A DNA stretch of 14,667 nucleotides, from assembly GCA_015493625.1 (NCBI GenBank), contig WGCT01000550.1, forward strand, positions 1 through 14,667, read 5' to 3'. This document shows, in pieces, positions 7,349 to 14,667 of this stretch. Source of the DNA: Draconibacterium sp. Lineage in GTDB: Bacteria; Bacteroidota; Bacteroidia; Bacteroidales; Prolixibacteraceae. Below the pieces are notes generated by a model. That model was not told the origin of the DNA, ran no database searches, and worked only from the letters and a program-made list of their open reading frames with translations. A program made the translations under genes and the position numbers. Every line of letters starts with the position of its first letter. The first letter of the stretch is position 1.

Positions 7349-8598
7349 TGAAATTAGCAAAGTTAATAGTACTGTTTTTTCTGATTGTCGGGCTGAACTC
7401 GTGCATTGAGCCATTCAGTGCTACAGTTGGCAACAAAGCTTCGGGGTTGCTGGTGGTCGATGGATTAATTACCAACCAAAATGTCGTTCATACCGTAAAA
7501 CTTTCACGCTCGGTGGCAAATATCGATGAAGAGCCGGTTGCGGTAACCAATGCGCGGGTAGTTATTGACGACGATCTGGGAACAAGCGTAGTTTTAACCG
7601 AAAAAGAGCCCGGTATATATGTAACCGATACGGGCAGTTTTTGCGGTGTTTCGGGCAGAACATATACCCTCTACATAAATACATTTGAAGGGAAAGAGTA
7701 CCGTTCTTCACCCTGCTTAATGAAACCTTCGTCGGGAATCGACAGTATTTTTTTTAAACCGGGAAAAGATTTGAATAGCGAAACCGACTGCAAATACAAC
7801 GGAATTGGGGTATATGTAAGTGGAAATGCTGGGGCAGAAGAGATAAACTACTTGCGGTGGTCGTATAGAGAAGATTGGAAGTTCGGTGTTCCGTATCACC
7901 CCTATCAAATTCCAACACCCGAGGGAGGCTGGGAACCATTCAACCCAAATCGCTACTGTTGGAAATCAGCAGTTTCGGGCAGTGTCAACCTGTATTCGTT
8001 CGAAAACCAAACCGGTAAAAAAATTGTCGGAAAAGAGCTTTGTTTTATCAATTCTCAAACCAGCGACAGATTATCCAAACGATATAGGATTATTGTTAGC
8101 CAGTTTTCAATTTCAAAAACAGAATATGAGTTCTGGCGAAAATTAGATAAATCGGGCACCGGAGGAGGTACAATTTTTGGTGAGCAACCGTTTTCCATTT
8201 CCGGAAATATTCAGAATATTAATGACCCCAACGAAGATGTTTTGGGCTATTTCCAAGTGGCAGGGTATGCCTCAAAAACACTTTACATTAATCGTTCTCA
8301 GCTGTATGACTGGAGGTTGCCCATAAAGAACTGCTTTGCCTCGTGCAAAGTCGATACGTTTTTATTGGCCGATTTAAACAAAATAGCGATTGACCAGGGT
8401 TTTCCAGTTTTTATAAATGCGTACGACATTTACGAAAGATTTGTGTTAAAAAGAGGTGAGACTTTCCAACTGGCGTATCCTGTTTACGGCGATTTCGGGA
8501 TAAATGTTCTTGGATTGGCATTGGCAGAACCACGTTGTGCCGACTGCTCATTGTCGGGAGAAAAAGAACCACCGCCTTTTTGGGTAGATGAATACTAA
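7348..8598 (+). CDS. DUF4249 outer-membrane lipoprotein
   Basis: A 416-residue lipoprotein with hydrophobic residues 6-16 and lipobox LNSC (Cys19). It matches the DUF4249 pattern known beside Bacteroidota TonB receptors: an early beta domain (GLLVVDGLITNQNVVHTVKL and RVVIDDDLGTSVVL), a central RYCWKS motif, and the diagnostic end CADCSLSGEKEPPPFW. It is cysteine-rich after the lipid anchor, including the pairs CFASC and CADC, so disulfides are likely. DUF4249 proteins are thought to be surface partners of a TonB receptor, as SusD is for SusC; that role is inferred from association. Here the receptor is divergent rather than in the same operon. The frame can be extended six bases to two TTG codons, but the ATG at 7348 gives the cleanest signal peptide. 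The next gene starts just after the stop. Confidence 0.9.
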   Translation: MKLAKLIVLFFLIVGLNSCIEPFSATVGNKASGLLVVDGLITNQNVVHTVKLSRSVANIDEEPVAVTNARVVIDDDLGTSVVLTEKEPGIYVTDTGSFCGVSGRTYTLYINTFEGKEYRSSPCLMKPSSGIDSIFFKPGKDLNSETDCKYNGIGVYVSGNAGAEEINYLRWSYREDWKFGVPYHPYQIPTPEGGWEPFNPNRYCWKSAVSGSVNLYSFENQTGKKIVGKELCFINSQTSDRLSKRYRIIVSQFSISKTEYEFWRKLDKSGTGGGTIFGEQPFSISGNIQNINDPNEDVLGYFQVAGYASKTLYINRSQLYDWRLPIKNCFASCKVDTFLLADLNKIAIDQGFPVFINAYDIYERFVLKRGETFQLAYPVYGDFGINVLGLALAEPRCADCSLSGEKEPPPFWVDEY

Positions 8599-8620
8599 TC
8601 GGTTGTTAACAAAAAAGAAT

Positions 8621-10900
8621 ATGAACGTTTACCGTAGCATCGTTTTACTGTTTTTTATAATAAATATTAATTTATCGTTTGCTCAGGAAACGGTTACATT
8701 TCGCACCGACAGAGACACTTACGTTGCCGGCGAAAATGTTTGGATAAATGCTTACTGCCTGAAAAGTGGAACTTCGTTGCCTTCAACCATCAGCAAAATA
8801 ATTTATGTTGAAGTGCTCGATAGTGAAAATGCGCCGGTAAAACAGTTAAAACTGCATATTGTAAATGGCAGTTGTGCAACACAGTTTGAACTGCCCGAAA
8901 CTTTGCCAACCGGAAATTATCTGATACGAGGTTACACAAAATGGATGCGCAATTATAATCCGGAACTCTATTTTACAAAAGAGATTGTCGTAATAAACCC
9001 ATTTTCGGTAAATTCGTTTCCAAAGTCCGACAATGTTTATCGTTCCGACACACTTATTTTTTATCCCGAAGGTGGGAAAATACTTCTTAATCACCCCAAC
9101 AAAATTACAGTTCAGTCATTCGATAAATTTGGAAACAGCAAATCTGTTTCAGGTGAAATTATATCGCCTGCCGGTACTGTAATCCAAAATATTGAAACAG
9201 CATCAACAGGTTTTATAACCTTTACTTTTACTCCTAAAGAGTCTGGTGTTTACAAATTCAGAATAAAAGGGAGCAGCCCTGAAACCATTGATATACCGGC
9301 AGTTTTGAAAAGTGGAATAAATTTACAACTTGTTGAGGAGAGTAAAACGCACATATATTTTAATCTTAGTGCAGAGAATTATAATCCGGTGAATGCTTTG
9401 GCCGGAACGGTTCATATTGTAACATCGAATGGAGATTTTGTTAAAAGCTATCCTGTTTTGTTAAACGACAACGAAAAAATTGTTGTGGAAACCGATTCGC
9501 TTCATACAGGTTATTTTGTGGCTTTTTTAATCGACAAAGCCGGAGAGATTCTCGCATCGCGATATTTTGTGCATACTGCAAAATCATCTAACTTGTTAAC
9601 CATAAAACCCGATAAAGCCCGCTACTCTCTCCGCAGCCCGGTTTTACTCGAAATAGGGAATAAAGGCAATTTGAAAAATGTATCGGTTTCGGTGGTAAAG
9701 CAATGTTTGATAAACGAAAAAAGCCGGATAGGAAGAATAGCCCGTCCCGACAATATTGCATATCAGTCGTTTGTACAACTGGCAAAAAACGGAACTTCGA
9801 TAAACGATTTATTGTTGTGTTTTGTCCCGTTTAAAAATGTTCTTGCCAATGCACCAAAAATTTCGTTTCTGCCCGAAATAAAAGGGGAGATAATTTCGGG
9901 AACAATTCTGAATGCCGACACGCATAAACCGGTGGCAAATAAAGTTTTTATTTTGAGCTTTGTTAGTAAAATTGCAACAATTAGTTTTTCGAAAACCGAT
10001 TCGTTGGGCAGGTTTAATTTTGTTGCCAACCGTTTTGGCGAGCAGGAAATTGTTATTCAGCCGTTTCGCAGCGATACTGCGGAATTAAACTACAAAGTAA
10101 ACCTCGATAGCGAATTCAGCCCGGAATATAGCGACAGAAAAATTCAACCTCTGTTTGTTGATAAAGAAAACATTTCGGCGATTAATAAGACAATTATTAG
10201 TATGCAGATAAATGCATTGTACAGTCCGTTTAACTCGTACCCAATAGTTGAGAAAGAGTATCCCGTTCCTGTCTGTTTTTATGGCACCCCCGAAATTTCA
10301 GTTTTAATAGATAAGTTTATCGAGCTGCCTACCATAGAAGAGATTATAGCTGAAATTGTGCCATTTACTCACATTACTCGAAAAAAAGGGCAGGTACATA
10401 TTAAAATTTACGAAAACGAATCGTTAGATGTAAAACATAACGACTCATTTTGTATGGTCGACGGAGTGCCAATAAGAAATCAGAATAATATTTTAAAAAT
10501 GAATTATAAAAAGGTGGAGAAGATAGATGTGGTTAATCTTAACTATTTTATCGAAACCTATTCGTTGGGCAATATTTTAAATATTATAACAAGAAATGGC
10601 GATATGAACTCGTTTGATTTTGATAAACGCCGGTTCCGGCAAGAACATTCAGGATATTTGCCCGAATATTTATTTAACTGTCCCGATTATTCTGTCGATT
10701 CGATCCGAAACTCAAGAATCCCCGATTTCAGGAATCTTTTGTACTGGAATCCGGCTATTAAATTCGATGAAAATAGAACATCCGAAATCTCGTTTTATAC
10801 TTCCGATGAGGCAACTAAATATATGGTGGTGGTTGAAGGAATAAACAACAACGGAATATTTGAGCGTCGGCAAATACCAATTGAAGTGAGGGAAGAGTAG
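8621..10900 (+). CDS. Secreted macroglobulin (MG2)-domain protein with a plug-like C-terminal domain
   Basis: A 759-residue exported protein. The signal peptide (NVYRSIVLLFFI, cut after SFAQ) is followed by an MG2-type domain at about 24-127 (TFRTDRDTYVAGENVWINAY ... LPTGNYLIRGYTKWM). Further beta-sandwich repeats follow, then a carboxypeptidase-regulatory-like unit at about 418-480 (GEIISGTILNADTHKPVANK). Residues about 569-660 resemble a TonB plug: EEIIAEIVPFTHI, then CMVDGVPI, then KKVEKIDVVN and LGNILNIITRNGD. No barrel follows; about 90 residues of beta-rich tail end the protein. Receptor and MG2 proteins with plug remnants occur together in Bacteroidota, but I know no proven role. An upstream ATG at 8588 would overlap the DUF4249 stop by 11 nt; I chose 8621 because it follows A-rich sequence and gives a normal-length signal peptide. 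It is cotranscribed with the DUF4249 gene. Confidence 0.88.
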   Translation: MNVYRSIVLLFFIININLSFAQETVTFRTDRDTYVAGENVWINAYCLKSGTSLPSTISKIIYVEVLDSENAPVKQLKLHIVNGSCATQFELPETLPTGNYLIRGYTKWMRNYNPELYFTKEIVVINPFSVNSFPKSDNVYRSDTLIFYPEGGKILLNHPNKITVQSFDKFGNSKSVSGEIISPAGTVIQNIETASTGFITFTFTPKESGVYKFRIKGSSPETIDIPAVLKSGINLQLVEESKTHIYFNLSAENYNPVNALAGTVHIVTSNGDFVKSYPVLLNDNEKIVVETDSLHTGYFVAFLIDKAGEILASRYFVHTAKSSNLLTIKPDKARYSLRSPVLLEIGNKGNLKNVSVSVVKQCLINEKSRIGRIARPDNIAYQSFVQLAKNGTSINDLLLCFVPFKNVLANAPKISFLPEIKGEIISGTILNADTHKPVANKVFILSFVSKIATISFSKTDSLGRFNFVANRFGEQEIVIQPFRSDTAELNYKVNLDSEFSPEYSDRKIQPLFVDKENISAINKTIISMQINALYSPFNSYPIVEKEYPVPVCFYGTPEISVLIDKFIELPTIEEIIAEIVPFTHITRKKGQVHIKIYENESLDVKHNDSFCMVDGVPIRNQNNILKMNYKKVEKIDVVNLNYFIETYSLGNILNIITRNGDMNSFDFDKRRFRQEHSGYLPEYLFNCPDYSVDSIRNSRIPDFRNLLYWNPAIKFDENRTSEISFYTSDEATKYMVVVEGINNNGIFERRQIPIEVREE

Positions 10901-11111
10901 TTTTGGATCAATTTAAAAAGTTGTGGAAAATACAACGTTTGAGTTTACATTATCCGCTTGCAAAAAACCTTATTACAATAAACAGATTGTTAGATTTTTA
11001 TTCCGAAGGAATCACCGGTAAAGGACAACAAAGAAGATATGATTCGCAAAAGCAAAAAGCAGGACAATGACCGGCAGGAAAACAGGGAGCGGAAAAAGTA
11101 GAAGTTTTAAT

Positions 11112-12506
11112 TTATTGACCTCTCTCCAATACTAGCAACCAGTCGTTTCCCTCTCCCGACGAAGGTGGAGTAAACTCGGTTATCCCCGAATTGCAGAAAA
11201 CCCCAAATGGTTTTTTAAATCCGTTACGTGGATTAAACCAACTCGCGGTAACGTTTGCTTTTAATTTGCTCATTTTTACCTTTACAGGTTGCCCTTTTGC
11301 AAGATAGATAAGTGCAAAAGAGTTATCGGTTGAACCGGCAGCAGCTATGTAATTCTCACCGTTTTTTACCTGATTTACAAGCAGCGACTCATCGGGCACA
11401 ATTTTATAAAACTTCTCTTCGAGTGCTGTTCGCACATGTTGCATGTCGAAAGCACCCGGGTGGTTCATCGACTCGTGCCAGTCGTACAAACAAGGAATAG
11501 CAATATTGTCGCCTTTATGAAACATTTGCCAAATGGCGTTATTTCCGTAGGTATATCCACACGCCCCCGCAAGAAAATCCCAGTATGCGTGAACGCGAAC
11601 ATCGTATGCGGTAAAGAATCCTTTCGAATAATACGATTTGTCTTCGATAAGTCCATCGCTGTTTAAAACCTTGTTGTAGTCAATTTTGTAGTCCCAAAAC
11701 TTAACCGCAATATCTTCGTAGGCAGGTTCGCCATCAACCACCGGTTTTGCGGGTTGCAACCCGAGGTCGTGTTTTGCATAGTTGTAAACGGTATTGAAAC
11801 GGAATGCGTGACCACTTTGGTACATGTTAAAATCGAGCCACGACTCGTTGTGCAACCTTTCTGATGATGAGGAATTTCCCCGCGGATGAAAAGTAATCAA
11901 GTGGTTTCCGTTGTCGCCTTTTTTTAGTCCGGCAGCCATTGCACGCCAAATTTCCAACACATCATCGTTGGCAATATTCCGGTCGCCGCCCAAAATCCAA
12001 ACAATGGGTTTGTCTTTGTAACGTTTCCCTAAAAACTCGCCAAAAATAAAAGCATTCTCTTTATCGAAAACAATTGGCCCGGAACCGGGATAATCGGAGA
12101 ATATTTTATCGCCCCAGGTTGGGAGCATTCCAATAAAAAGCCCCAATTCTGCGGCTTTGTTCACAATAAAATCTACATGTTTAAAATATGCTTCGTTGGG
12201 TTTTGTAGGGTCTAAGTCAATTAATGGAACTTCGCCATACGGGTTTGGTTTTCGCAATCCGTCATTTTCAGCAAGAACTACTGCCTGAATAACTGTAAAT
12301 CCTTTTGCTTTGCGGTTCTCGAGATATTCGGTCGCTTCCTCACGATTCAATTTGTGAAACAGTTCCCAGGCGGTGTCGCCAATCCAAAGAAATGGTTTTC
12401 CATCGGTGGTTTCCAAATATCGTTGCGACTGGCTTACTTGTAATTTTTGTGAGAACGAATTCAGAGAAAAAAATAAAATAATAAAGATTGTAGTTAGTAG
12501 TTTCAT
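11112..12506 (-). CDS. Secreted DUF4038 glycoside hydrolase, GH140 (apiosidase)-like
   Basis: A 464-residue exported glycosidase with signal peptide MKLLTTIFIILFFSLNSFSQ. The DUF4038 (beta/alpha)8 barrel shows GKPFLWIGDTAWELFHKLNR (36-55), GFTVIQAVVLAENDG (69-83), LPTWGDK (128-134), VWILGGDRN (169-177) and VVDGEPAYE (256-264). D175 and E260 are the likely catalytic acid and nucleophile. The C-terminal 90 residues hold the beta domain often found after DUF4038, annotated as collagen-binding-like (SWFNPRNG). The best-known enzymes of this type (GH140) release apiose-linked side chains from rhamnogalacturonan-II; whether this one does is not shown. The frame extends 34 residues upstream into deoC in another phase, without a signal peptide, so the ATG at 12506 is preferred. 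It follows deoC after 13 nt and was probably cotranscribed with it. It ends convergently with the MG2 gene. Confidence 0.88.
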   Translation of the reverse strand: MKLLTTIFIILFFSLNSFSQKLQVSQSQRYLETTDGKPFLWIGDTAWELFHKLNREEATEYLENRKAKGFTVIQAVVLAENDGLRKPNPYGEVPLIDLDPTKPNEAYFKHVDFIVNKAAELGLFIGMLPTWGDKIFSDYPGSGPIVFDKENAFIFGEFLGKRYKDKPIVWILGGDRNIANDDVLEIWRAMAAGLKKGDNGNHLITFHPRGNSSSSERLHNESWLDFNMYQSGHAFRFNTVYNYAKHDLGLQPAKPVVDGEPAYEDIAVKFWDYKIDYNKVLNSDGLIEDKSYYSKGFFTAYDVRVHAYWDFLAGACGYTYGNNAIWQMFHKGDNIAIPCLYDWHESMNHPGAFDMQHVRTALEEKFYKIVPDESLLVNQVKNGENYIAAAGSTDNSFALIYLAKGQPVKVKMSKLKANVTASWFNPRNGFKKPFGVFCNSGITEFTPPSSGEGNDWLLVLERGQ

Positions 12507-12519
12507 GATTTTTTCGATA

Positions 12520-13233
12520 TTAGTTATTAAATCGCTTTTTAGCTTCTTCCAAAATTGCAACTGTTGCCGTTGCTCCGCAGCGAGTGCACCCTGCTTTCTG
12601 TACGGCAATTAAATCATCGAGGGTACGGACACCTCCGGCCGCCTTTAATTTTACTTTTGGCCCGATGTTCTGCCTCATTAAATCGATGTTCGGAATGGTA
12701 GCGCCTTCGTACGAATATTTTCCGTCGGCACCTTTTACAAAGCCAAACCCCGATGAAGTTTTTACATAATCAGTTCCCACTTTTGTGCAAATTTCGCACA
12801 ACTTAACAATGTCGCTCTTTTTTTTAACAAAGTCGGTCTCGAAAATAACTTTTACAATTGCACCATTTTTATGGCTGGCGTTGGTAACTGCTCCAATCTC
12901 TTTTTCAATATAATCCCAATCGCCTTGCAATGCTTTTCCGATATTTATTACCATGTCAATTTCTACAGCTCCTTCGTTACAAGCAGTTTCGGCTTCAAAA
13001 ACTTTAACTTCTATTGCCGAATTTCCTGCCGGAAAACCAATTACACAGCCAACAAAAACATCGGTTCCTTTTAACAATTCAACAGCTTGTTTTACTGCAT
13101 ACGGTTTTACGCACACCGATGCAACATTGTATTTTCTTGCCACTTCACATTCTCGACGCAAATCGTTGTCCGTTAATGTTGGATGAAGTATGGAGTGGTC
13201 AATCATTTTTGCAAGTTCTTTTACTTTGTTCAT
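12520..13233 (-). CDS. deoC: Deoxyribose-phosphate aldolase
   Basis: A 237-residue cytosolic class I aldolase that splits 2-deoxyribose-5-phosphate into glyceraldehyde-3-phosphate and acetaldehyde. It has the family opening IDHSILHPTLT (11-21), EIDMVINIG with the catalytic Asp93, KTSSGF with the Schiff-base Lys158, and LKAAGGVRT with Lys197 as proton relay. The Asp-Lys spacing of 65 equals that of the E. coli enzyme. Length is normal for short bacterial forms. It is the first gene of an operon with the GH140-like glycosidase, an unusual partner: a nucleoside-salvage role would not need a secreted glycosidase, so it may act on a sugar released nearby. That is inference. It is divergent from the reductase gene across a 219-bp gap that holds a palindrome 24 bp upstream of its start. 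Confidence 0.95.
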   Translation of the reverse strand: MNKVKELAKMIDHSILHPTLTDNDLRRECEVARKYNVASVCVKPYAVKQAVELLKGTDVFVGCVIGFPAGNSAIEVKVFEAETACNEGAVEIDMVINIGKALQGDWDYIEKEIGAVTNASHKNGAIVKVIFETDFVKKKSDIVKLCEICTKVGTDYVKTSSGFGFVKGADGKYSYEGATIPNIDLMRQNIGPKVKLKAAGGVRTLDDLIAVQKAGCTRCGATATVAILEEAKKRFNN

Positions 13234-13257
13234 TGTATTTTATTTGACTATTTTTAT

Positions 13258-13274
13258 TCACTAATAGTTCGTGA
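13258..13274. promoter_or_regulatory. Imperfect palindrome and inverted 10-mer in the deoC/reductase divergent gap
   Basis: TCACTAATAGTTCGTGA is a 17-bp palindrome with 7-bp arms (one mismatch) around a 3-nt centre, 24 bp upstream of deoC. Its minus-strand core ACGAACTATT (13272-13263) recurs as ACGAACTACT on the plus strand at 13371-13380, a 9/10 match in the opposite orientation and about 75 bp before the reductase start. One regulator acting on both divergent genes is possible. No convincing -7 box was found for either gene. Confidence 0.3.
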
Positions 13275-13452
13275 TATTTTTTAATGTTCAGTAAAATATG
13301 AAATTAAAATATACTGCGTTAATATATTGGTATTCAGCAATATAATTTCTGTCTCATGGTTGAAAATCTAACGAACTACTGATTCATGAGTTTTTAAAGT
13401 TGCGAAATTTCTTTTAAACTTACTGTGTTTAATACAATAAAAACGAATAATT

Positions 13453-14457
13453 ATGGCTAGCAGACGAACTTTCCTGAAATCGCTTGTAGGGGCAACTGCC
13501 ACCCTTACATTAAACAAAACCTCATTGGGTTCCGAACCGAACTCCGACAGATTGGGTGAAGTTTTACCAAGAAGGAGATTGGGCAGGACCAACCAATATA
13601 TTACTATGCTTGGAACCGGAGGATACCACGTTGGCTGGACGACTGAGCGCGATGCGCAGGAACTGATAGAGGCTGCTCTGGAAGGTGGAGTACGTTTTTT
13701 CGATACAGCAGAGAGTTATAGCAAAGGAACAAGCGAAGAACGATACGGGAAATTCCTCACACCAAAACACCGCGACCTTATTTTTTTAATGACCAAATCG
13801 ACCGGTAAAGATGCCAAAACTGTACAGAAACATTTAGAGGGTTCGTTAAGAAGATTAAAAGTCGATCAAATCGATCTCTTTCAAGTACATTCGTTAAGGA
13901 CTCCTGACGATGCCGATAGCCGGGTTAAAAACGGAGTATTGGAATATATTTTAAAAGCTAAAGAAGAAGGCAAAATTAAGTATCTTGGATTTACCGGTCA
14001 CCAGAACCCTTTTGCACTTAACCGTATGTTGGAACTGACAAAAGAGAGCAATATTTTTGATGCTGCACAAATGCCGGTAAACGTACTCGACCAGTCGTAT
14101 TTTAGTTTTGCCAAAAATGTAATCCCAAAAATAATCAATAGGAACATAGGTTTGCTTGCGATGAAATCGCTGGCCGATGGACGGTTCTTTGCAAAAAAAA
14201 AGATTGCAAATTGGACATCGGACGATCCTGTAATCCCGAATTATCTCAGCATAAAAGAGGCAATGCATTTTGTGTGGTCGCTGCCGGTTTCTGTATTAAT
14301 TTCGGGAAATGAGAATGCGACGTTCATGCGCGAAAAAGTGGCACTGGCTCGTTCGTTTATTAAACTTACCGATGAACAAAAAATGGCACTTATCGATAAA
14401 GTGAAAGATATTGCATTAACGGGTAAAGTAGAATATTTCAAAAAGGAGAATAGCTAA
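13453..14457 (+). CDS. Tat-exported aldo/keto reductase
   Basis: A 334-residue NAD(P)H-type oxidoreductase of the aldo/keto reductase superfamily. It starts with a twin-arginine signal (S-R-R-T-F-L-K, R4 and R5) and hydrophobic residues at about 10-20, so it is probably folded with its cofactor before export to the periplasm. The barrel begins at RRLGRTNQYITMLGTGGYHV. The catalytic tetrad is visible: FFDTAESYS (Asp84, Tyr89), LMTKST (Lys115) and FQVHSL (His146). EYILKAKEEGKIKYLGFTGH is the conserved strand-helix after it. Exported members are common beside Bacteroidota sugar-degradation genes. The substrate is unknown; a sugar or sugar lactone is a guess. It is divergent from deoC. The family also includes K+ channel beta subunits, but the tetrad suits an active reductase. 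A strong hairpin lies 15 nt past the stop. Confidence 0.93.
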   Translation: MASRRTFLKSLVGATATLTLNKTSLGSEPNSDRLGEVLPRRRLGRTNQYITMLGTGGYHVGWTTERDAQELIEAALEGGVRFFDTAESYSKGTSEERYGKFLTPKHRDLIFLMTKSTGKDAKTVQKHLEGSLRRLKVDQIDLFQVHSLRTPDDADSRVKNGVLEYILKAKEEGKIKYLGFTGHQNPFALNRMLELTKESNIFDAAQMPVNVLDQSYFSFAKNVIPKIINRNIGLLAMKSLADGRFFAKKKIANWTSDDPVIPNYLSIKEAMHFVWSLPVSVLISGNENATFMREKVALARSFIKLTDEQKMALIDKVKDIALTGKVEYFKKENS

Positions 14458-14472
14458 CAAGCTTAAATGAAA

Positions 14473-14498
14473 AATCCCGGTGCCTCTGCGCCGGGATT
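14473..14498. terminator. Strong GC hairpin after the aldo/keto reductase gene
   Basis: An 11-bp stem (AATCCCGGTGC paired with GCGCCGGGATT, one G-T pair) closes on a 4-nt loop CTCT. Read leftward it is followed by five T residues, a proper terminator for transcripts entering from the right. Read rightward, in the reductase direction, no T tract follows. It may still act as a bidirectional terminator, or be part of the leader of the gene that seems to start at 14526. Confidence 0.6.
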
Positions 14499-14500
14499 CA

Positions 14501-14552
14501 AACTAAACCTAACTAAACCAAACTTATGAAAAAAATACAGCTTTCGCCGTGA
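14501..14552 (+). promoter_or_regulatory. 10-bp tandem repeat leader followed by an ATG with a short, interrupted frame
   Basis: AACTAAACCT and AACTAAACCA form a tandem 10-bp repeat at 14501-14520, directly before AACTTATG. The ATG at 14526 opens only eight codons (MKKIQLSP) before TGA at 14550-14552. Removing one C near 14547 would let the frame continue for 22 more codons to a TAA near 14617, and past it to the window edge with a hydrophobic-looking segment. A-rich repeats of this kind precede outer-membrane SusC-type genes in this phylum as far as I recall. This may be the start of a gene beyond the window, a leader peptide or a decayed gene start. Confidence 0.35.
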
Positions 14553-14667
14553 AGTATTATATTCTGTTTTCTATAACAATAAAACATTTAAAAAGTTCAA
14601 AATGTTTTCTGTTTAATTGTTTTCACAACTGAGATACAGTATTGCAATTTGCGTGCCAAGAATAATT

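Noticed and set aside
12507..12608. N-terminal extension of the glycosidase into deoC
   Set aside because: The extra 34 residues lie inside the deoC coding region in another phase and precede a perfect signal peptide starting at 12506.
1..14667. CRISPR arrays, tRNA or rRNA genes, insertion sequences, integrases
   Set aside because: No regularly spaced repeats, no tRNA-like fold or rRNA signature, and no transposase or integrase motifs were seen in reading either strand.

Overview
The window looks like chromosomal DNA from a Bacteroidota, probably a polysaccharide-degrading member of Marinilabiliales or a related group. Four things point there: a TonB-dependent receptor with an STN domain and a carboxypeptidase-regulatory-like domain, a DUF4249 lipoprotein, -7 elements of the Bacteroidota type TAnnTTTG, and starts preceded by A-rich sequence rather than Shine-Dalgarno sites. 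Family assignments come from reading the proteins; no database search was run.

Left (1-1478): two paralogous small secreted proteins on the minus strand, the first cut by the window edge, separated by a hairpin-plus-T terminator. Upstream of the second lies a tandem 14-bp repeat with an exact 21-bp period, a candidate operator. A sulfatase lipoprotein with a C-terminal HEAT-like region follows on the plus strand (1518-3416), then an octamer tandem repeat in the gap.

Centre (3580-10900): a divergent four-gene cluster. Leftward run a 272-residue secreted protein of unknown function and a 928-residue TonB-dependent receptor. Rightward run a DUF4249 outer-membrane lipoprotein and a macroglobulin-domain (MG2) protein whose C-terminus resembles a TonB plug without a barrel. 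The four probably form one envelope system for uptake or processing of an unknown ligand. A short leader ORF with a strong Shine-Dalgarno sequence precedes the DUF4249 gene.

Right (11112-14667): a deoC-GH140-like operon (deoxyribose-phosphate aldolase, then a secreted DUF4038/apiosidase-type glycosidase) reads leftward. A Tat-exported aldo/keto reductase is divergent from it. The 219-bp gap between them carries an imperfect palindrome and two inverted copies of a 10-mer. After the reductase come a strong GC hairpin, a 10-bp tandem repeat and an ATG followed by an interrupted reading frame. This resembles the leader of an outer-membrane (SusC-type) gene that continues beyond the window or has decayed.

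Sulfatase, GH140-like enzyme, aldolase and reductase together suggest a glycan-utilisation neighbourhood. No SusC/SusD pair is present and the substrate cannot be read from the sequence. All gaps between genes are under 300 bp.
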